A program made the translations under genes and the position numbers. The notes under the pieces were generated by a model. It was not told the origin of the DNA. It did not search any database and saw only the letters and a program-made list of their open reading frames with translations. A DNA stretch of 64,000 bases from Faucicola sp048551375 (GTDB lineage: Bacteria > Pseudomonadota > Gammaproteobacteria > Pseudomonadales > Moraxellaceae): positions 62,001 through 126,000 of the forward strand of contig NZ_JBLYZJ010000006.1 of the NCBI RefSeq assembly GCF_048551375.1. The letters run 5' to 3'. Of the stretch, positions 51,673 to 60,456 are shown one piece after another. Numbering within the stretch: the first letter of the stretch is position 1; each line of letters begins with the position of its first letter.

Positions 51673-52416
51673 TCAATTCAATCCTTTAACACGGTAGGCA
51701 TTACTATCGCCCAAATACTCCACCAAAACCACCGTATCGCCCTGCACAAAATTTTTATCAAACGCTCGCACCTTTAAAATCAACCCTGCACCGCCATCAT
51801 TGATGACCGCTTCGCCATGTGTATCATCGACCGTCATCGTCCGCACCACAGCCACTTGACCGACCAACGTATGATGACTGGTCACAGGTGAACTGGCAAA
51901 ACGCTTGCGAATCGGTGCGACAATCAGCCCACTAATGGCTAAACTAACAATGCTAATGGCAAGCAAAGTAAAAGTCGCAATGACAAAATAGCCAATCCCA
52001 CTTGCCAAACTGGGCGGTAAAATCGCCTCAAGTAACACACCATTGAGATAACTTAACACCCAACCTACCAAGCCAAACAACGTCAAAATGATAAAAATTG
52101 GCACGCCTTGCAAACCAAACTTTAGCAAAATACTGGCAATTAGCCCCATATCACCGTCATGGTGGTGGGCGTGGGTATGGTGAGCGTGGTGGGTATTTGC
52201 GTCTGCGTGCAAATCAGCATGTGGGGCATGGTGAAAACCGTTTGTATCTCCAGACATATCAGCGTGAAAATCGGTATCCACATCGACCAAACCGAACACC
52301 GATACTAGCCAATATAAGGTGACAAATAGCACCAAGGCGGTAAAAATCACCGTGGGGTAATGGCTGATATTTACCAAAAATGTTTGCATGGCAGGGCTAG
52401 TGAAAAACTCGGACAT
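51673..52416 (-). CDS. YqiJ/NfeD-like OB-fold membrane protein with His-rich loop
   Basis: A 247-aa membrane protein with transmembrane segments near residues 22-44, 92-115 and 130-160, and a C-terminal OB-fold domain (TLVGQVAVVRTMTVDDTHGEAVI ... VLVEYLGDSNAYRV). This NfeD/YqiJ plan accompanies flotillins. Between the first two helices is a loop (residues 51-86) with 13 histidines (for example HHAHHTHAHHH), which could bind metal. I do not recall it from E. coli YqiJ (209 aa). The ATG at 52416 is chosen; the longer frame from 52482 adds a hydrophobic leader with no ribosome site. First gene of the 12-kb cluster. Confidence 0.82.
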   Translation of the reverse strand: MSEFFTSPAMQTFLVNISHYPTVIFTALVLFVTLYWLVSVFGLVDVDTDFHADMSGDTNGFHHAPHADLHADANTHHAHHTHAHHHDGDMGLIASILLKFGLQGVPIFIILTLFGLVGWVLSYLNGVLLEAILPPSLASGIGYFVIATFTLLAISIVSLAISGLIVAPIRKRFASSPVTSHHTLVGQVAVVRTMTVDDTHGEAVINDGGAGLILKVRAFDKNFVQGDTVVLVEYLGDSNAYRVKGLN

Positions 52417-52565
52417 CGGTATTCTCAATGGTGAAAAAGGGAATATAGGAAATAATGTTGAGTTAATATAGCATAAAATCATGGATGTGTAATGATATTC
52501 ACCTTTTAGCAGGGCTTTATGCTAAAATTTTTGGCACTTAACAGACAGCAATAAAAAGGACTTTT

Positions 52566-53378
52566 ATGACAACCTTTTACACCCTTATCAATCGAGTAAC
52601 CACCGACAACATCACCACCGCCCACTATACCGCCAACTACCCCTCACAAGGGGCATGGAACGAACATGAACAACACATGGCAGCCTCGACAGGGGTACTC
52701 AGCTATGAACTTGAGAAGTTTTTCCCTCGTGCCGATATGCGAATTGGTCGGATTAGCCTTGATATTTTTGGCTTGATTCATTTTGGTGATTTTAGCATTA
52801 CCACCCAAGTCATTCGTGGTGGACGCACCATCGAGCTGATAGAAGCCAAGATGGAAGCCAATGGTAAAACCTGTATCGTGGCTCGTGCATGGCGAATGCA
52901 GACCAGTGACACCTCAGCAGTGGCAGGGCTAGAAGATGACCATATCGGACATCCCGAAAATTACTCTGATTGGGATGGCATGAAGCATTGGGGTGGGGGA
53001 TTTATCAATAGTATCTACCTCAAAGCCGACCCCAATAACCGTCAAGGTGAGGGCATCGTGTGGGTGAATACCGATGTCGAGATGGTCACCGAAAACGGCA
53101 AAGCCATGCCAACCTCTGACTTCGTGCATCTGATGGGGATGGTCGATAGTGCCAATGGCATCGTGCCACGTATTCATCAGCCAAATGGTATTGAATGGTT
53201 ATTTCCCAATTTGGATTTACAAATTCATTTGCATCGCTTACCGCAAGGGCGATGGCTAGGGCTAGAAACGGTTCAGCAAATCGGTAAAGATGGCGTGGGA
53301 TTGACCAGTAGCGTGTTGCATGATGTACATGGGGCGTTTGGGCGGAGTGAACAGATTTTGACGGTGAGGGAGATGTAA
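52566..53378 (+). CDS. Acyl-CoA thioesterase family protein (double hotdog)
   Basis: A 270-aa protein of the TesB-like thioesterase family. The first hotdog unit has GAWNEHEQHMAASTGVL and RISLDIFGLIHFGDFSITTQVIRGGRTIELIEAKM; the second has NGIVPRIHQPNGIEWLFPNLDLQIHLHRLP and ends LTSSVLHDVHGAFGRSEQILTVR, the usual C-terminal signature. Acyl chain preference is unknown. Divergent from the yqiJ-like gene by 149 bases, with AAAAAGGA before the ATG. Confidence 0.85.
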   Translation: MTTFYTLINRVTTDNITTAHYTANYPSQGAWNEHEQHMAASTGVLSYELEKFFPRADMRIGRISLDIFGLIHFGDFSITTQVIRGGRTIELIEAKMEANGKTCIVARAWRMQTSDTSAVAGLEDDHIGHPENYSDWDGMKHWGGGFINSIYLKADPNNRQGEGIVWVNTDVEMVTENGKAMPTSDFVHLMGMVDSANGIVPRIHQPNGIEWLFPNLDLQIHLHRLPQGRWLGLETVQQIGKDGVGLTSSVLHDVHGAFGRSEQILTVREM

Positions 53379-53398
53379 TTGGTTTATATTTTATACAG

Positions 53399-53524
53399 CT
53401 AAGATAGTCGTATAAAATTATCTAGCTCTACTTTATCCAAAAACCCTAATGCAAAAAATGAAATGATATAACTGATTAAATAATAAGTAATATAGGGGAT
53501 TAACGATTTTGTAGAAAGATTCAT
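53399..53524 (-). CDS. Possible small membrane protein (41 aa)
   Basis: ATG at 53524 to TAG at 53399, starting one base after the bestrophin stop. It encodes a hydrophobic peptide with one predicted membrane helix (SLIPYITYYLISYIISFFALGF). There is no ribosome-binding site and the region is AT-rich, so it may be chance. Confidence 0.25.
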   Translation of the reverse strand: MNLSTKSLIPYITYYLISYIISFFALGFLDKVELDNFIRLS

Positions 53525-53525
53525 T

Positions 53526-54440
53526 TTACAGTACCACATAATCTGGCAATGGCTCACGATTATCCTTTTCAAACGTCTGCCCGCTTAGACTCGCCAACTG
53601 CGTTTCAATGGTATCGCACATCATACACAACGGCAAATCATTGTCATTCACCCCAAACGGCTCGCTAATCTCATCGACAATCTCATTGAGTGCCATAAAA
53701 GTATAACCAATAAACGCCACCAAAAACGGTGTCACCCAGCCAATCGTATTACCCAGCCCAAACGGCAACATAAAACAATACAAATACACCGTACGATGCA
53801 ACAGCACAAAATACGCAAACGGAATCGGCGTGTTATTAATCCGCTCACAACCTGCCTGTACATGGGCGATTTCCCCCACGCTTTTATCAAGGCTTTGCCA
53901 TTGCAAACTATCAATCCGCCCATCAGCGTGCCAATCTGCCAATGTCTGCCCCATCATTTGAGTGAGAAGTAGAGCGGTAAAAGGTTGATTTAGCAACGGA
54001 TTACGTTGTTCGGCAGTCAAAATCCGCTCAAGGGTCAGCTGATTATCCACCCCTCGCAGTTGCAACCGCAGGCAATGTACAAAGGCAATTTGTAAACGGA
54101 TAAAGGCTTGTTTGTCGCTTATCGTCACATTTGATAAGGTCAAAACTTGGCGAGCAATATTGCGAGAAAGCCAAACCAACGTCCCCCACAGCTTACGCCC
54201 TTCCCAAAAACGGTCATACGCTGAGGCATTACAAAAACCATGAAAAATCGCAAGCGAAATCCCAAGCAAGGCAAACACGGACGGATTTAGCGGTACAGGG
54301 GTTTTGGTGATATGAGTTTGGTAATAATAGATAAAGGCGGAAAAGACAAACAGCACCGTCTGTGGCACAATCAGTTGCCGAAAATACGACCCCTGCATGA
54401 CAAACAGCATTTTGAATGGTTGGATGGCACGTTTTATCAT
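53526..54440 (-). CDS. Bestrophin-family (UPF0187) chloride-channel-like protein
   Basis: A 304-aa membrane protein of the bacterial bestrophin family, which form pentameric anion or cation channels. Marks are PSVFALLGISLAIFHGFCNASAYDRFWEGRKLWGTLVWLSRN (first helix pair and its conserved linker) and, near the end, TPFLVAFIGYTFMALNEIVDEISEPFGVNDNDLPL, a family signature. The physiological ion is not clear. Confidence 0.92.
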   Translation of the reverse strand: MIKRAIQPFKMLFVMQGSYFRQLIVPQTVLFVFSAFIYYYQTHITKTPVPLNPSVFALLGISLAIFHGFCNASAYDRFWEGRKLWGTLVWLSRNIARQVLTLSNVTISDKQAFIRLQIAFVHCLRLQLRGVDNQLTLERILTAEQRNPLLNQPFTALLLTQMMGQTLADWHADGRIDSLQWQSLDKSVGEIAHVQAGCERINNTPIPFAYFVLLHRTVYLYCFMLPFGLGNTIGWVTPFLVAFIGYTFMALNEIVDEISEPFGVNDNDLPLCMMCDTIETQLASLSGQTFEKDNREPLPDYVVL

Positions 54441-54465
54441 AGACGGTACTTTTTAGAATAACATC

Positions 54466-54600
54466 GAACTTACGCAAATTATAACTTCATCTTTGAATAA
54501 AGACACTAGACCCCTGTATTCACAGGGGTGACGAGTAATTAAAATATTTTCGTCATTCCTGCGAATGCAGGAATCCAGTGTCTTTTACGTAAATCCTATA
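54466..54600. repeat. MITE-like repeat family C, copy 2 (inverted)
   Basis: Bounded by ACTTACGCAAAT and TTTTACGTAAATCCTATA. Hairpins ACCCCTGTATTCACAGGGGT and ATTCCTGCGAATGCAGGAAT appear in reverse order to the copy at 23452-23587, so this is the same element in the other orientation. Upstream of the bestrophin gene. Confidence 0.8.
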
Positions 54601-54644
54601 ACAAAAGAGTTGAATCCCAAAAATCCCTCTTGGCTCAAAAGCGG

Positions 54645-54688
54645 ACTACTCCCCTCCTTTGTCAAAGGAGGGGCTTGGGGAGGATTTA
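54645..54688. repeat. Short GC-rich palindrome (D/E type)
   Basis: CTCCCCTCCTTTGTCAAAGGAGGGG followed by CTTGGGGAGG. It overlaps the 3' end of the phosphoesterase gene and may end its transcript. Confidence 0.55.
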
Positions 54689-55636
54689 ATAAATATACTG
54701 CACAAAATTATCCGCTGACAAGCTCGGATTATCGGTATCAAATTGATAAGCGGTCAAATATCCGCCTTTCACCGCTGAATAATCGACACATACCACTTGC
54801 TCAGACAACGGCTGTGGCACGCCAGTCAACCAATAATGCCCCACAAATACGAACTTATCAGTGGTCAAGCGAAAATCAATTTCATCGGCTAAGGTTTCGA
54901 CAGGAATATGCAACAAATCCGACTGCCCTGCCCTTGCGACATGGTGAATCGGCAAGCGTGCATTCGGCTGTTTTAATTCAGGAAGCCACCATTGTACACG
55001 CACTTTTTTGCGTTTTGTGCCTTCTTTATCCAAATAAAAATGCCCGTCTGGTAGGCGAGTTTCTACGCCTTTTAAGACACGTTCTAACGCTTCAAACTCT
55101 GTTGTACCTTGATACGAAGTCAGTTGTAACGCTTCATCGGTCAAGCGATTATCCGCCGTCAATAACGGCTGTAACACCGCCATCGCCTCGCCATCCCAAC
55201 AGGCATGTACAAAACACACATTATCCAACTCAAGCCATAATGGCAACTCAAAAAACCGTTTGAGCCAAAAATGGTGCAATTCACTGTCAAAACCGACTTC
55301 ATCAAGAAACGCTTGGTGTTGGGTGACATTACTTGGCTTATTATGGGAGCGTAAATACTCGCTTGAATTGCGTTTATCAGACGTGGCAAATGCCAACGCA
55401 TTGTACTCGTGATTACCCATCACCGCCAATGCCGAGCCATTATCCAGCATGGCAAACACGATTTCGAGGGTTTTGAGTTCTTGGCGACCACGGTCAATTA
55501 AATCGCCAATAAACACCGCTTGATGATTAGGCGGTGGGGCGAAAAATTTGCCATTATCCACATAGCCCAACTGCGTTAACAAGCCGATGAGTTTATCCGC
55601 TTGACCATGAATATCGCCGATGACATCGTAAATCAT
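54686..55636 (-). CDS. Metallophosphoesterase (PrpA/ApaH-like)
   Basis: A 316-aa calcineurin-type phosphoesterase. Motifs in order: DVIGDIHGQADKLIGLL (GDxHG), VFIGDLIDRGRQELKTLEI (GDxxDRG), VMGNHEYNALAF (GNHE), a histidine in CFVHACWDGEAM and FVGHYWLTGVP (late GH). These bind two metal ions. It could be a protein phosphatase or a dinucleotide hydrolase; the insert of about 100 residues before the last motif differs from classic ApaH. The ATG at 55636 is preceded by GAGG. It lies 19 bases after the rhomboid gene. Confidence 0.88.
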   Translation of the reverse strand: MIYDVIGDIHGQADKLIGLLTQLGYVDNGKFFAPPPNHQAVFIGDLIDRGRQELKTLEIVFAMLDNGSALAVMGNHEYNALAFATSDKRNSSEYLRSHNKPSNVTQHQAFLDEVGFDSELHHFWLKRFFELPLWLELDNVCFVHACWDGEAMAVLQPLLTADNRLTDEALQLTSYQGTTEFEALERVLKGVETRLPDGHFYLDKEGTKRKKVRVQWWLPELKQPNARLPIHHVARAGQSDLLHIPVETLADEIDFRLTTDKFVFVGHYWLTGVPQPLSEQVVCVDYSAVKGGYLTAYQFDTDNPSLSADNFVQYIY

Positions 55637-55655
55637 AGCTACCTCTTTGGTAATT

Positions 55656-56285
55656 TTAACCACCCATCCCTAAAAACCGTGGGTGCATCAAGGCATTAAA
55701 AAAGTGTTGCACAATCGCAGGTTCAACGGCAATGGTAGCGAGCATCCCAAAAACCCCACCAACCAAATGAGCAGAATGGTTGATATTACCACGCCCTTGA
55801 CCGTCCGCCCACACGCTATAGCCCACATATAGCCCTGCAAACACAATCGCTGGTACAGGGATAAAGAACACCAATAGTGTACTCCACGGATTCATCAATA
55901 CATAGCTAAACACCACTGCCGACACTGCCCCAGACGCACCAAGACTGCTATAGCGAGGGTTGTTTTTATGCTTCATATAGGTCGGAATAATCGCCACCAC
56001 AATCGCTGTCAAATAAAACAGTACATAGGCAATCGTGCCTGCACTGTCCATAAAAAACCGCTGTACCACATTACCAAATGAAAACAAGGTAAACATATTA
56101 AAAAACAAGTGCATACCATCGGCATGAATAAAGCCATGCGTCACAAAACGGTCAACTTGCCCACGCTGTACCGCAGGCGGATAAAAAATCAGCCGTTGCA
56201 TCAGTTGGGGCGACTGCCATGCAAGCAAGCTCACCACCACGGTGATAATGACGATAAATAAATTATGATTGTAAATCAGTGACAT
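55656..56285 (-). CDS. Rhomboid-family intramembrane serine protease
   Basis: A 209-aa polytopic membrane protein with six helices. FVTHGFIHADGMHLFFNMFTLFSFG is the H-x-x-H-L-x-x-N oxyanion loop region; LGASGAVSAVVFSYV contains the nucleophile Ser of GxSG (GASGA); NHSAHLVGGVFGML carries the catalytic His in the last helix. This is the GlpG/minimal rhomboid layout. It is likely co-transcribed with the phosphoesterase. Targets are unknown. Confidence 0.93.
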   Translation of the reverse strand: MSLIYNHNLFIVIITVVVSLLAWQSPQLMQRLIFYPPAVQRGQVDRFVTHGFIHADGMHLFFNMFTLFSFGNVVQRFFMDSAGTIAYVLFYLTAIVVAIIPTYMKHKNNPRYSSLGASGAVSAVVFSYVLMNPWSTLLVFFIPVPAIVFAGLYVGYSVWADGQGRGNINHSAHLVGGVFGMLATIAVEPAIVQHFFNALMHPRFLGMGG

Positions 56286-56870
56286 AGTTTGTCCAAAGCA
56301 AATAAGATAATAATGAAAATCGGAATAAAGTAGTAATTTAGCACACTACTTGTGCAAAACCAATTTGTTCACAACAGCCGATTACATAAACTACAAAAGC
56401 CTTACTTATCACTACTCACCCATTTCACCAATAATTGACCCCATTCTTGCTCCCAAATATTTTTACAAAACTTAACATAAACTGAATTTTGCTACTTAAT
56501 TTTCACAAAAGCCCTCGTGGTAACGCAAAGGTTGCTCAAATAAAAACAAAACTTACCTAATTGTTACTTTAAAATAACTGAACGCAGGAAAATTTTCTAT
56601 TATCTTAGGCTCAATTGTTAAAGGTTAGCAAAATTGATATAAAAACGGCTGTGATTAATAATCAAAATTTTATATTTATCGCTAACTTGCAACTAATTTA
56701 TCATGTTATTAGACATGCGTTGGTAAATTAGTTGATAATCACATCGCTTATCGTGGTAGTTATGTTTACGTGATAGTTATGTTTAATGGTTACATTTGAT
56801 AGTTATGTTACTGTTATGTCATCCGTGACCCATCCGATAAGTCACTGAACTTATTTTAGAGGAAATTGTT
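56286..56870. other. Gene-free 585-base AT-rich gap upstream of the OmpA-family gene
   Basis: No ORF of credible size. It contains three copies of TAGTTATGTT (56757-56766, 56774-56783, 56800-56809) about 60-110 bases before the OmpA-family ATG, and must hold the promoters of both divergent genes. The long AT-rich stretch has no RNA gene that I can recognise. Confidence 0.6.
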
Positions 56871-58409
56871 ATGAATATCATCGAGCATCTAGCCCGTACC
56901 GTTACACCAGTATTATTAGGCAATGCTGTTTCTGCCAATGACGGTCGCACCTCATTGTTAGAAAAAGTCTATGCCATTATCGTTGCACGTCTAGCTGACA
57001 AAGACGTATATACCAAATTTGACAATATCAATGTGGATAATGAAGACCACGGTTTCTTCGACCGTTTGCTTCCAGAAGCTAACTACCGTAGCACCATGGT
57101 ACAAGAACTTGCCAAACACTACAGCGTGCCAGAGCAAGAAACTCAAAGCCTTATTCAACGTGCCGCACCATTGGTATTGAATGAATTACGTGGCTTATCA
57201 GGCACAACCTCACTACCCTCATTTTTGACCAATAATCTATCTTCATTGGTTAGCGTATTGCCAGCTTGGGCGTATGGCTTTATCCCAGCAGGTATCTTGG
57301 GTCTATTGAACATCAACCCAGTTCATGCTTCAACCACTCACGTACAACCACAAACCGTGACCACCACTCGCACTGAAGAACATCTAGTTGCCACGCCAAA
57401 AGAAGAAGAGGGTGGCTTGATGAAAATCTTGTTGCCAATCATTGGTTTGCTAATCCTAGCTGCTTTGGCATGGGCATTGTTAAAATCATGTGGCAAAAAA
57501 GAAGAAGTCACCGCTGTACCTGTTGCTTCTACCACCCCAGCGAGCGTAGTGGTTGCCTCTGGCCCATCAGCCAGCTTACTTGCCCCAACCTTGGCTCTAG
57601 CCACTGGTGCTGATGGCAAACTAAGCCTAGGTGGCTTAGGTACGGTTGGTAACGAAGACCTAAAAACCAAAATTATGAGTGCCTTAACTGGTGTGTTTGG
57701 TGCGGATGCAGGTAATGCCGTAAACGTCAACGTTGACCCAGCTTATGATGTGAATATGCCTGTTGCTGATAAACTAGGCGATATCTTGAACCTTGTTAAA
57801 GCTGTACCAAACGCTGGTCTAAAAGTTGATGGCAACCATATCATGGTATCTGCTCCAGACGCAGCCGCCGCTGATAAATTGGTTAAAGACATCCAAGCCT
57901 TATCACCAGACTTTATGGTTATGCTTGATTCAGCAATGCCAGCCACAGCTTCAACCACCACATCAACGGCTAGTGTAACCACGACCACAACTACTATCTC
58001 ATCAACTGAGCCATCAGTAGTATTTGACCATGGTCGTCTATCATTCTACTTCGCTACTGGTAAAGCTGATGTAGCAGGCAATGCAGTAGAAAAAGCACAA
58101 GAAATCCTTGATGCAGCTAAACAAGGTAAAGTATTGGGTGTAACTGGTTACACTGATAGCACTGGTAATGCTGCTGCCAATGCTAAACTATCTAAAGAAC
58201 GTGCCCAAGCCGTTAAAGCTTTCTTAGTTGCGAATGGTGTACCTGATGCACAGCTAAAACTTATCAAACCAACTGACAGCGTTGGTGCTGAAGGTAAAGA
58301 CCAAGAAGGTCGCCGTGTGGATGTATATATTGCTGATGACAATGCCGTTCCTGCAACTGCCTCTGTAACAACTACGCAAGTTACTACCGTTGCTAGCCCA
58401 GCAAAATAA
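56871..58409 (+). CDS. OmpA-family protein with single transmembrane anchor
   Basis: A 512-aa protein with three parts. The first 150 residues are a soluble helical region of unknown type (LEKVYAIIVARLADKDVY, FDRLLPEANYRSTMVQELAKHY). A Thr-rich linker leads to one transmembrane helix (about residues 183-204). After a Thr/Ala/Ser-rich linker come a BON-like or OmpA-associated segment (about 265-350) and a C-terminal OmpA peptidoglycan-binding domain (about 380-490) with LSFYFATGKADV, GVTGYTDSTGNAAANAKLSKERAQAVKAFLV and EGRRVDVYIAD. Topology suggests an inner-membrane anchor reaching the cell wall. AGAGGAAA precedes the ATG. Confidence 0.85.
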   Translation: MNIIEHLARTVTPVLLGNAVSANDGRTSLLEKVYAIIVARLADKDVYTKFDNINVDNEDHGFFDRLLPEANYRSTMVQELAKHYSVPEQETQSLIQRAAPLVLNELRGLSGTTSLPSFLTNNLSSLVSVLPAWAYGFIPAGILGLLNINPVHASTTHVQPQTVTTTRTEEHLVATPKEEEGGLMKILLPIIGLLILAALAWALLKSCGKKEEVTAVPVASTTPASVVVASGPSASLLAPTLALATGADGKLSLGGLGTVGNEDLKTKIMSALTGVFGADAGNAVNVNVDPAYDVNMPVADKLGDILNLVKAVPNAGLKVDGNHIMVSAPDAAAADKLVKDIQALSPDFMVMLDSAMPATASTTTSTASVTTTTTTISSTEPSVVFDHGRLSFYFATGKADVAGNAVEKAQEILDAAKQGKVLGVTGYTDSTGNAAANAKLSKERAQAVKAFLVANGVPDAQLKLIKPTDSVGAEGKDQEGRRVDVYIADDNAVPATASVTTTQVTTVASPAK

Positions 58410-58427
58410 TCTTAGATTATTAGCAAT

Positions 58428-58458
58428 AAAAAATCCTGCCATCGTGCAGGATTTTTTA
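58428..58458 (+). terminator. Terminator of the OmpA-family gene
   Basis: AAAAATCCTGC - CATC - GTGCAGGATTTTTT: strong stem then T-run on the plus strand. Confidence 0.85.
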
Positions 58459-58521
58459 TTGGGAAATTTTTGAAATTTTAACAATGGCGTAAGCTTGACA
58501 CCCTGTTTAGAATCTTAAATA

Positions 58522-58546
58522 TTGGGCGTATGCAATACGCCCCTAC
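58522..58546. repeat. Short palindromic repeat, family A copy
   Basis: TTGGGCGTATGCAATACGCCCCTAC, identical in its core to the copy at 5031 and located at the end of the ubi hydroxylase gene. Confidence 0.8.
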
Positions 58547-58554
58547 TTGAGAAA

Positions 58555-59811
58555 TCAAACACCACTGGCTTTTTGGGTAAAAAACTTCATCAAAGGTTTA
58601 AACTTACTCACCGCACTCACGCCTTCACTACGCAGGTGCTGAATGGGGCGAAATTGATTCCCAAAAATCCAATTTATCCCAGAAAAACTGTGCATCATCA
58701 TGGCATTATGGGCATAGCGTACTCGCTCATAGCGTTGTAGCGTGGCAAATTCCGCCCAGTTTTTACCACCACTTCGCTCAAAGTCGTTTTGCAAGATTTT
58801 GACCAAATCAATAACATCCAGCATTCCCAAGTTTAGACCTTGCCCTGCCAATGGATGTACGCCATGCCCTGCATCGCCAATCAACGCAAGGTTGGGTTTG
58901 ACATAGCCTTTGGCATGTTGGGCATTGAGTGGAAAACTGGCAATCGACTCGATATCAGTAATATCACCCAACGCATAGCCACTGGCAAAGGCAAGTTCTT
59001 TTGCCAAATCTTGCGGTGATAAGGTCAGCAAATCGAGTGCTGTATTAGTCGGTAATGACCACACCACCGACTGCCAATGTTGTGGGTCGGCTTTATCGCT
59101 GTCAGTGACATCGGCAAGCGGTAATAATGCCAAAATACTGTCGCTCAAAAACACTTGGCGAGCGGTGGCGTTATGCGGTTGTTCGGTCTTTATCGCACAG
59201 CAAATGGCGGTCTGATGATATGCCAAGGTATCTAGCCCAATGCCTGCGGTTTGGCGTACCATCGAGCCTCGCCCATCCGCCCCAATCAATAGCTTGGCGG
59301 TGTGGCTATCACCATTATCTAAGGTGACACGGTAGCCATCGCCTAGCCAGTCAAGGCTAGTGACTTTATGCCCTGCAATATGGGTCAGATATGGCGTTAC
59401 GTCTTCATCATCAAACCCATCATACAGAGATTTTTCGATGATAAACGGCTCGACCATACTGCCGAGTAGTTGTGGGTTTTGTTGAGGATTGTCCTGCTCA
59501 TTGTCTAGGTCGCCAAATTTGAGTTCGCCAACGCCATTGGTTTGCCATACTTGCATTTGGGTGTAGTCGGCTTTGCGTTGGGATTCGGCGATACGTTGCC
59601 ATGCACCGACTTGTTTGAGCAGTCCGATACTGGCAAGGCTAAGGGCATACACACGAGCGTCACGGCGGGTGAGTTTGTCCGCCCAGTCGTTTGGGGATAG
59701 CTTGGGGCGTGCGTCAATGAGGGTAACAGGGTGTTTGTTTTGGGCGAGGCTTAAGGCAAGTGTCGCTCCGACAATGCCACCGCCGATGATGAGAGTTGAG
59801 TTTTTTTTCAT
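58555..59811 (-). CDS. UbiH/UbiF/VisC-family FAD-dependent hydroxylase
   Basis: A 418-aa aromatic hydroxylase of the ubiquinone synthesis family. Marks are the FAD-binding STLIIGGGIVGATLALSLAQNKHPVTLIDAR, the GADGRGSMVRQ (DG) motif in the middle and LIGDAGHGVHPLAGQGLNLGMLDVIDL (GDAAH-type FAD signature). Which ring position it hydroxylates cannot be told from sequence; UbiF or UbiI-like roles are possible. A UbiH-like gene lies on the same strand at the right edge. In related bacteria the two are usually adjacent; here 3.8 kb lies between them. Confidence 0.88.
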   Translation of the reverse strand: MKKNSTLIIGGGIVGATLALSLAQNKHPVTLIDARPKLSPNDWADKLTRRDARVYALSLASIGLLKQVGAWQRIAESQRKADYTQMQVWQTNGVGELKFGDLDNEQDNPQQNPQLLGSMVEPFIIEKSLYDGFDDEDVTPYLTHIAGHKVTSLDWLGDGYRVTLDNGDSHTAKLLIGADGRGSMVRQTAGIGLDTLAYHQTAICCAIKTEQPHNATARQVFLSDSILALLPLADVTDSDKADPQHWQSVVWSLPTNTALDLLTLSPQDLAKELAFASGYALGDITDIESIASFPLNAQHAKGYVKPNLALIGDAGHGVHPLAGQGLNLGMLDVIDLVKILQNDFERSGGKNWAEFATLQRYERVRYAHNAMMMHSFSGINWIFGNQFRPIQHLRSEGVSAVSKFKPLMKFFTQKASGV

Positions 59812-60022
59812 TGGTAATCTGATTTAAAAGAATGATTTTAAGACTGGGTAATAGCATACCACAATAGCCTGTCATTAGATGATTGGATTATGGCAAAAAC
59901 TTAAATCGCCCTCAATAGTTAAACTTTGTTAAGGATTTTTATACCATAAAGCGACAATTCATTTGACTAGGTTATCACGCTGTTTGATTATAATGGGTAA
60001 TAAATTTCTTGAGGTAATATCA

Positions 60023-60325
60023 ATGATTGATTTAATGAGTTCGTTGTCGATTTTTATGGTTTATCCGTTTATTGCGTTTATCATTGCAGTTGTATTTTGG
60101 GGCTTGGGAATTGGGCTAAAAAGCAAGGTGTTAAAGGTCGCAAGCCTAGCATGGGTGGGCTATGGCATTTGGGAATATTTGATGTATTTTAAGGTGCTTT
60201 GTAGTGGCGACTGCAATATTCGTATTGATTTATTGGTGATTTTTCCAATTTTACTGCTGTTTAGTGTTGGGGCGGTTGGTTATGTGATTTATCGAAAAAC
60301 TAGAGGTAATCAAAAAATTCGTTAA
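60023..60325 (+). CDS. Small membrane protein (100 aa), unknown
   Basis: Not recognised. Three hydrophobic segments (FMVYPFIAFIIAVVFWGLGIGL, VASLAWVGYGIWEYLMYF, LLVIFPILLLFSVGAVGYVIY) separated by short loops with CSGDC. The ATG at 60023 is preceded by GAGG; a longer frame from 59963 adds 20 residues without a clear site. It lies between the two ubi genes and upstream of the HD-GHKL gene on the same strand. Confidence 0.7.
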   Translation: MIDLMSSLSIFMVYPFIAFIIAVVFWGLGIGLKSKVLKVASLAWVGYGIWEYLMYFKVLCSGDCNIRIDLLVIFPILLLFSVGAVGYVIYRKTRGNQKIR

Positions 60326-60456
60326 ACCAAGAAATAGTCAAAGGGAATTTTGGACATTATTCGTGTGGTAGTCTATAAATTTCAGTTATTTGGTAGTATG
60401 ATTACAAAATAGTTTTCATAATTACTCTAACAGATTAACGACACAAGGAATAACCC

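Noticed and set aside
54565..55263. 232-aa plus-strand ORF
   Set aside because: It runs through repeat sequence and is antisense to the phosphoesterase, whose motifs are clear.
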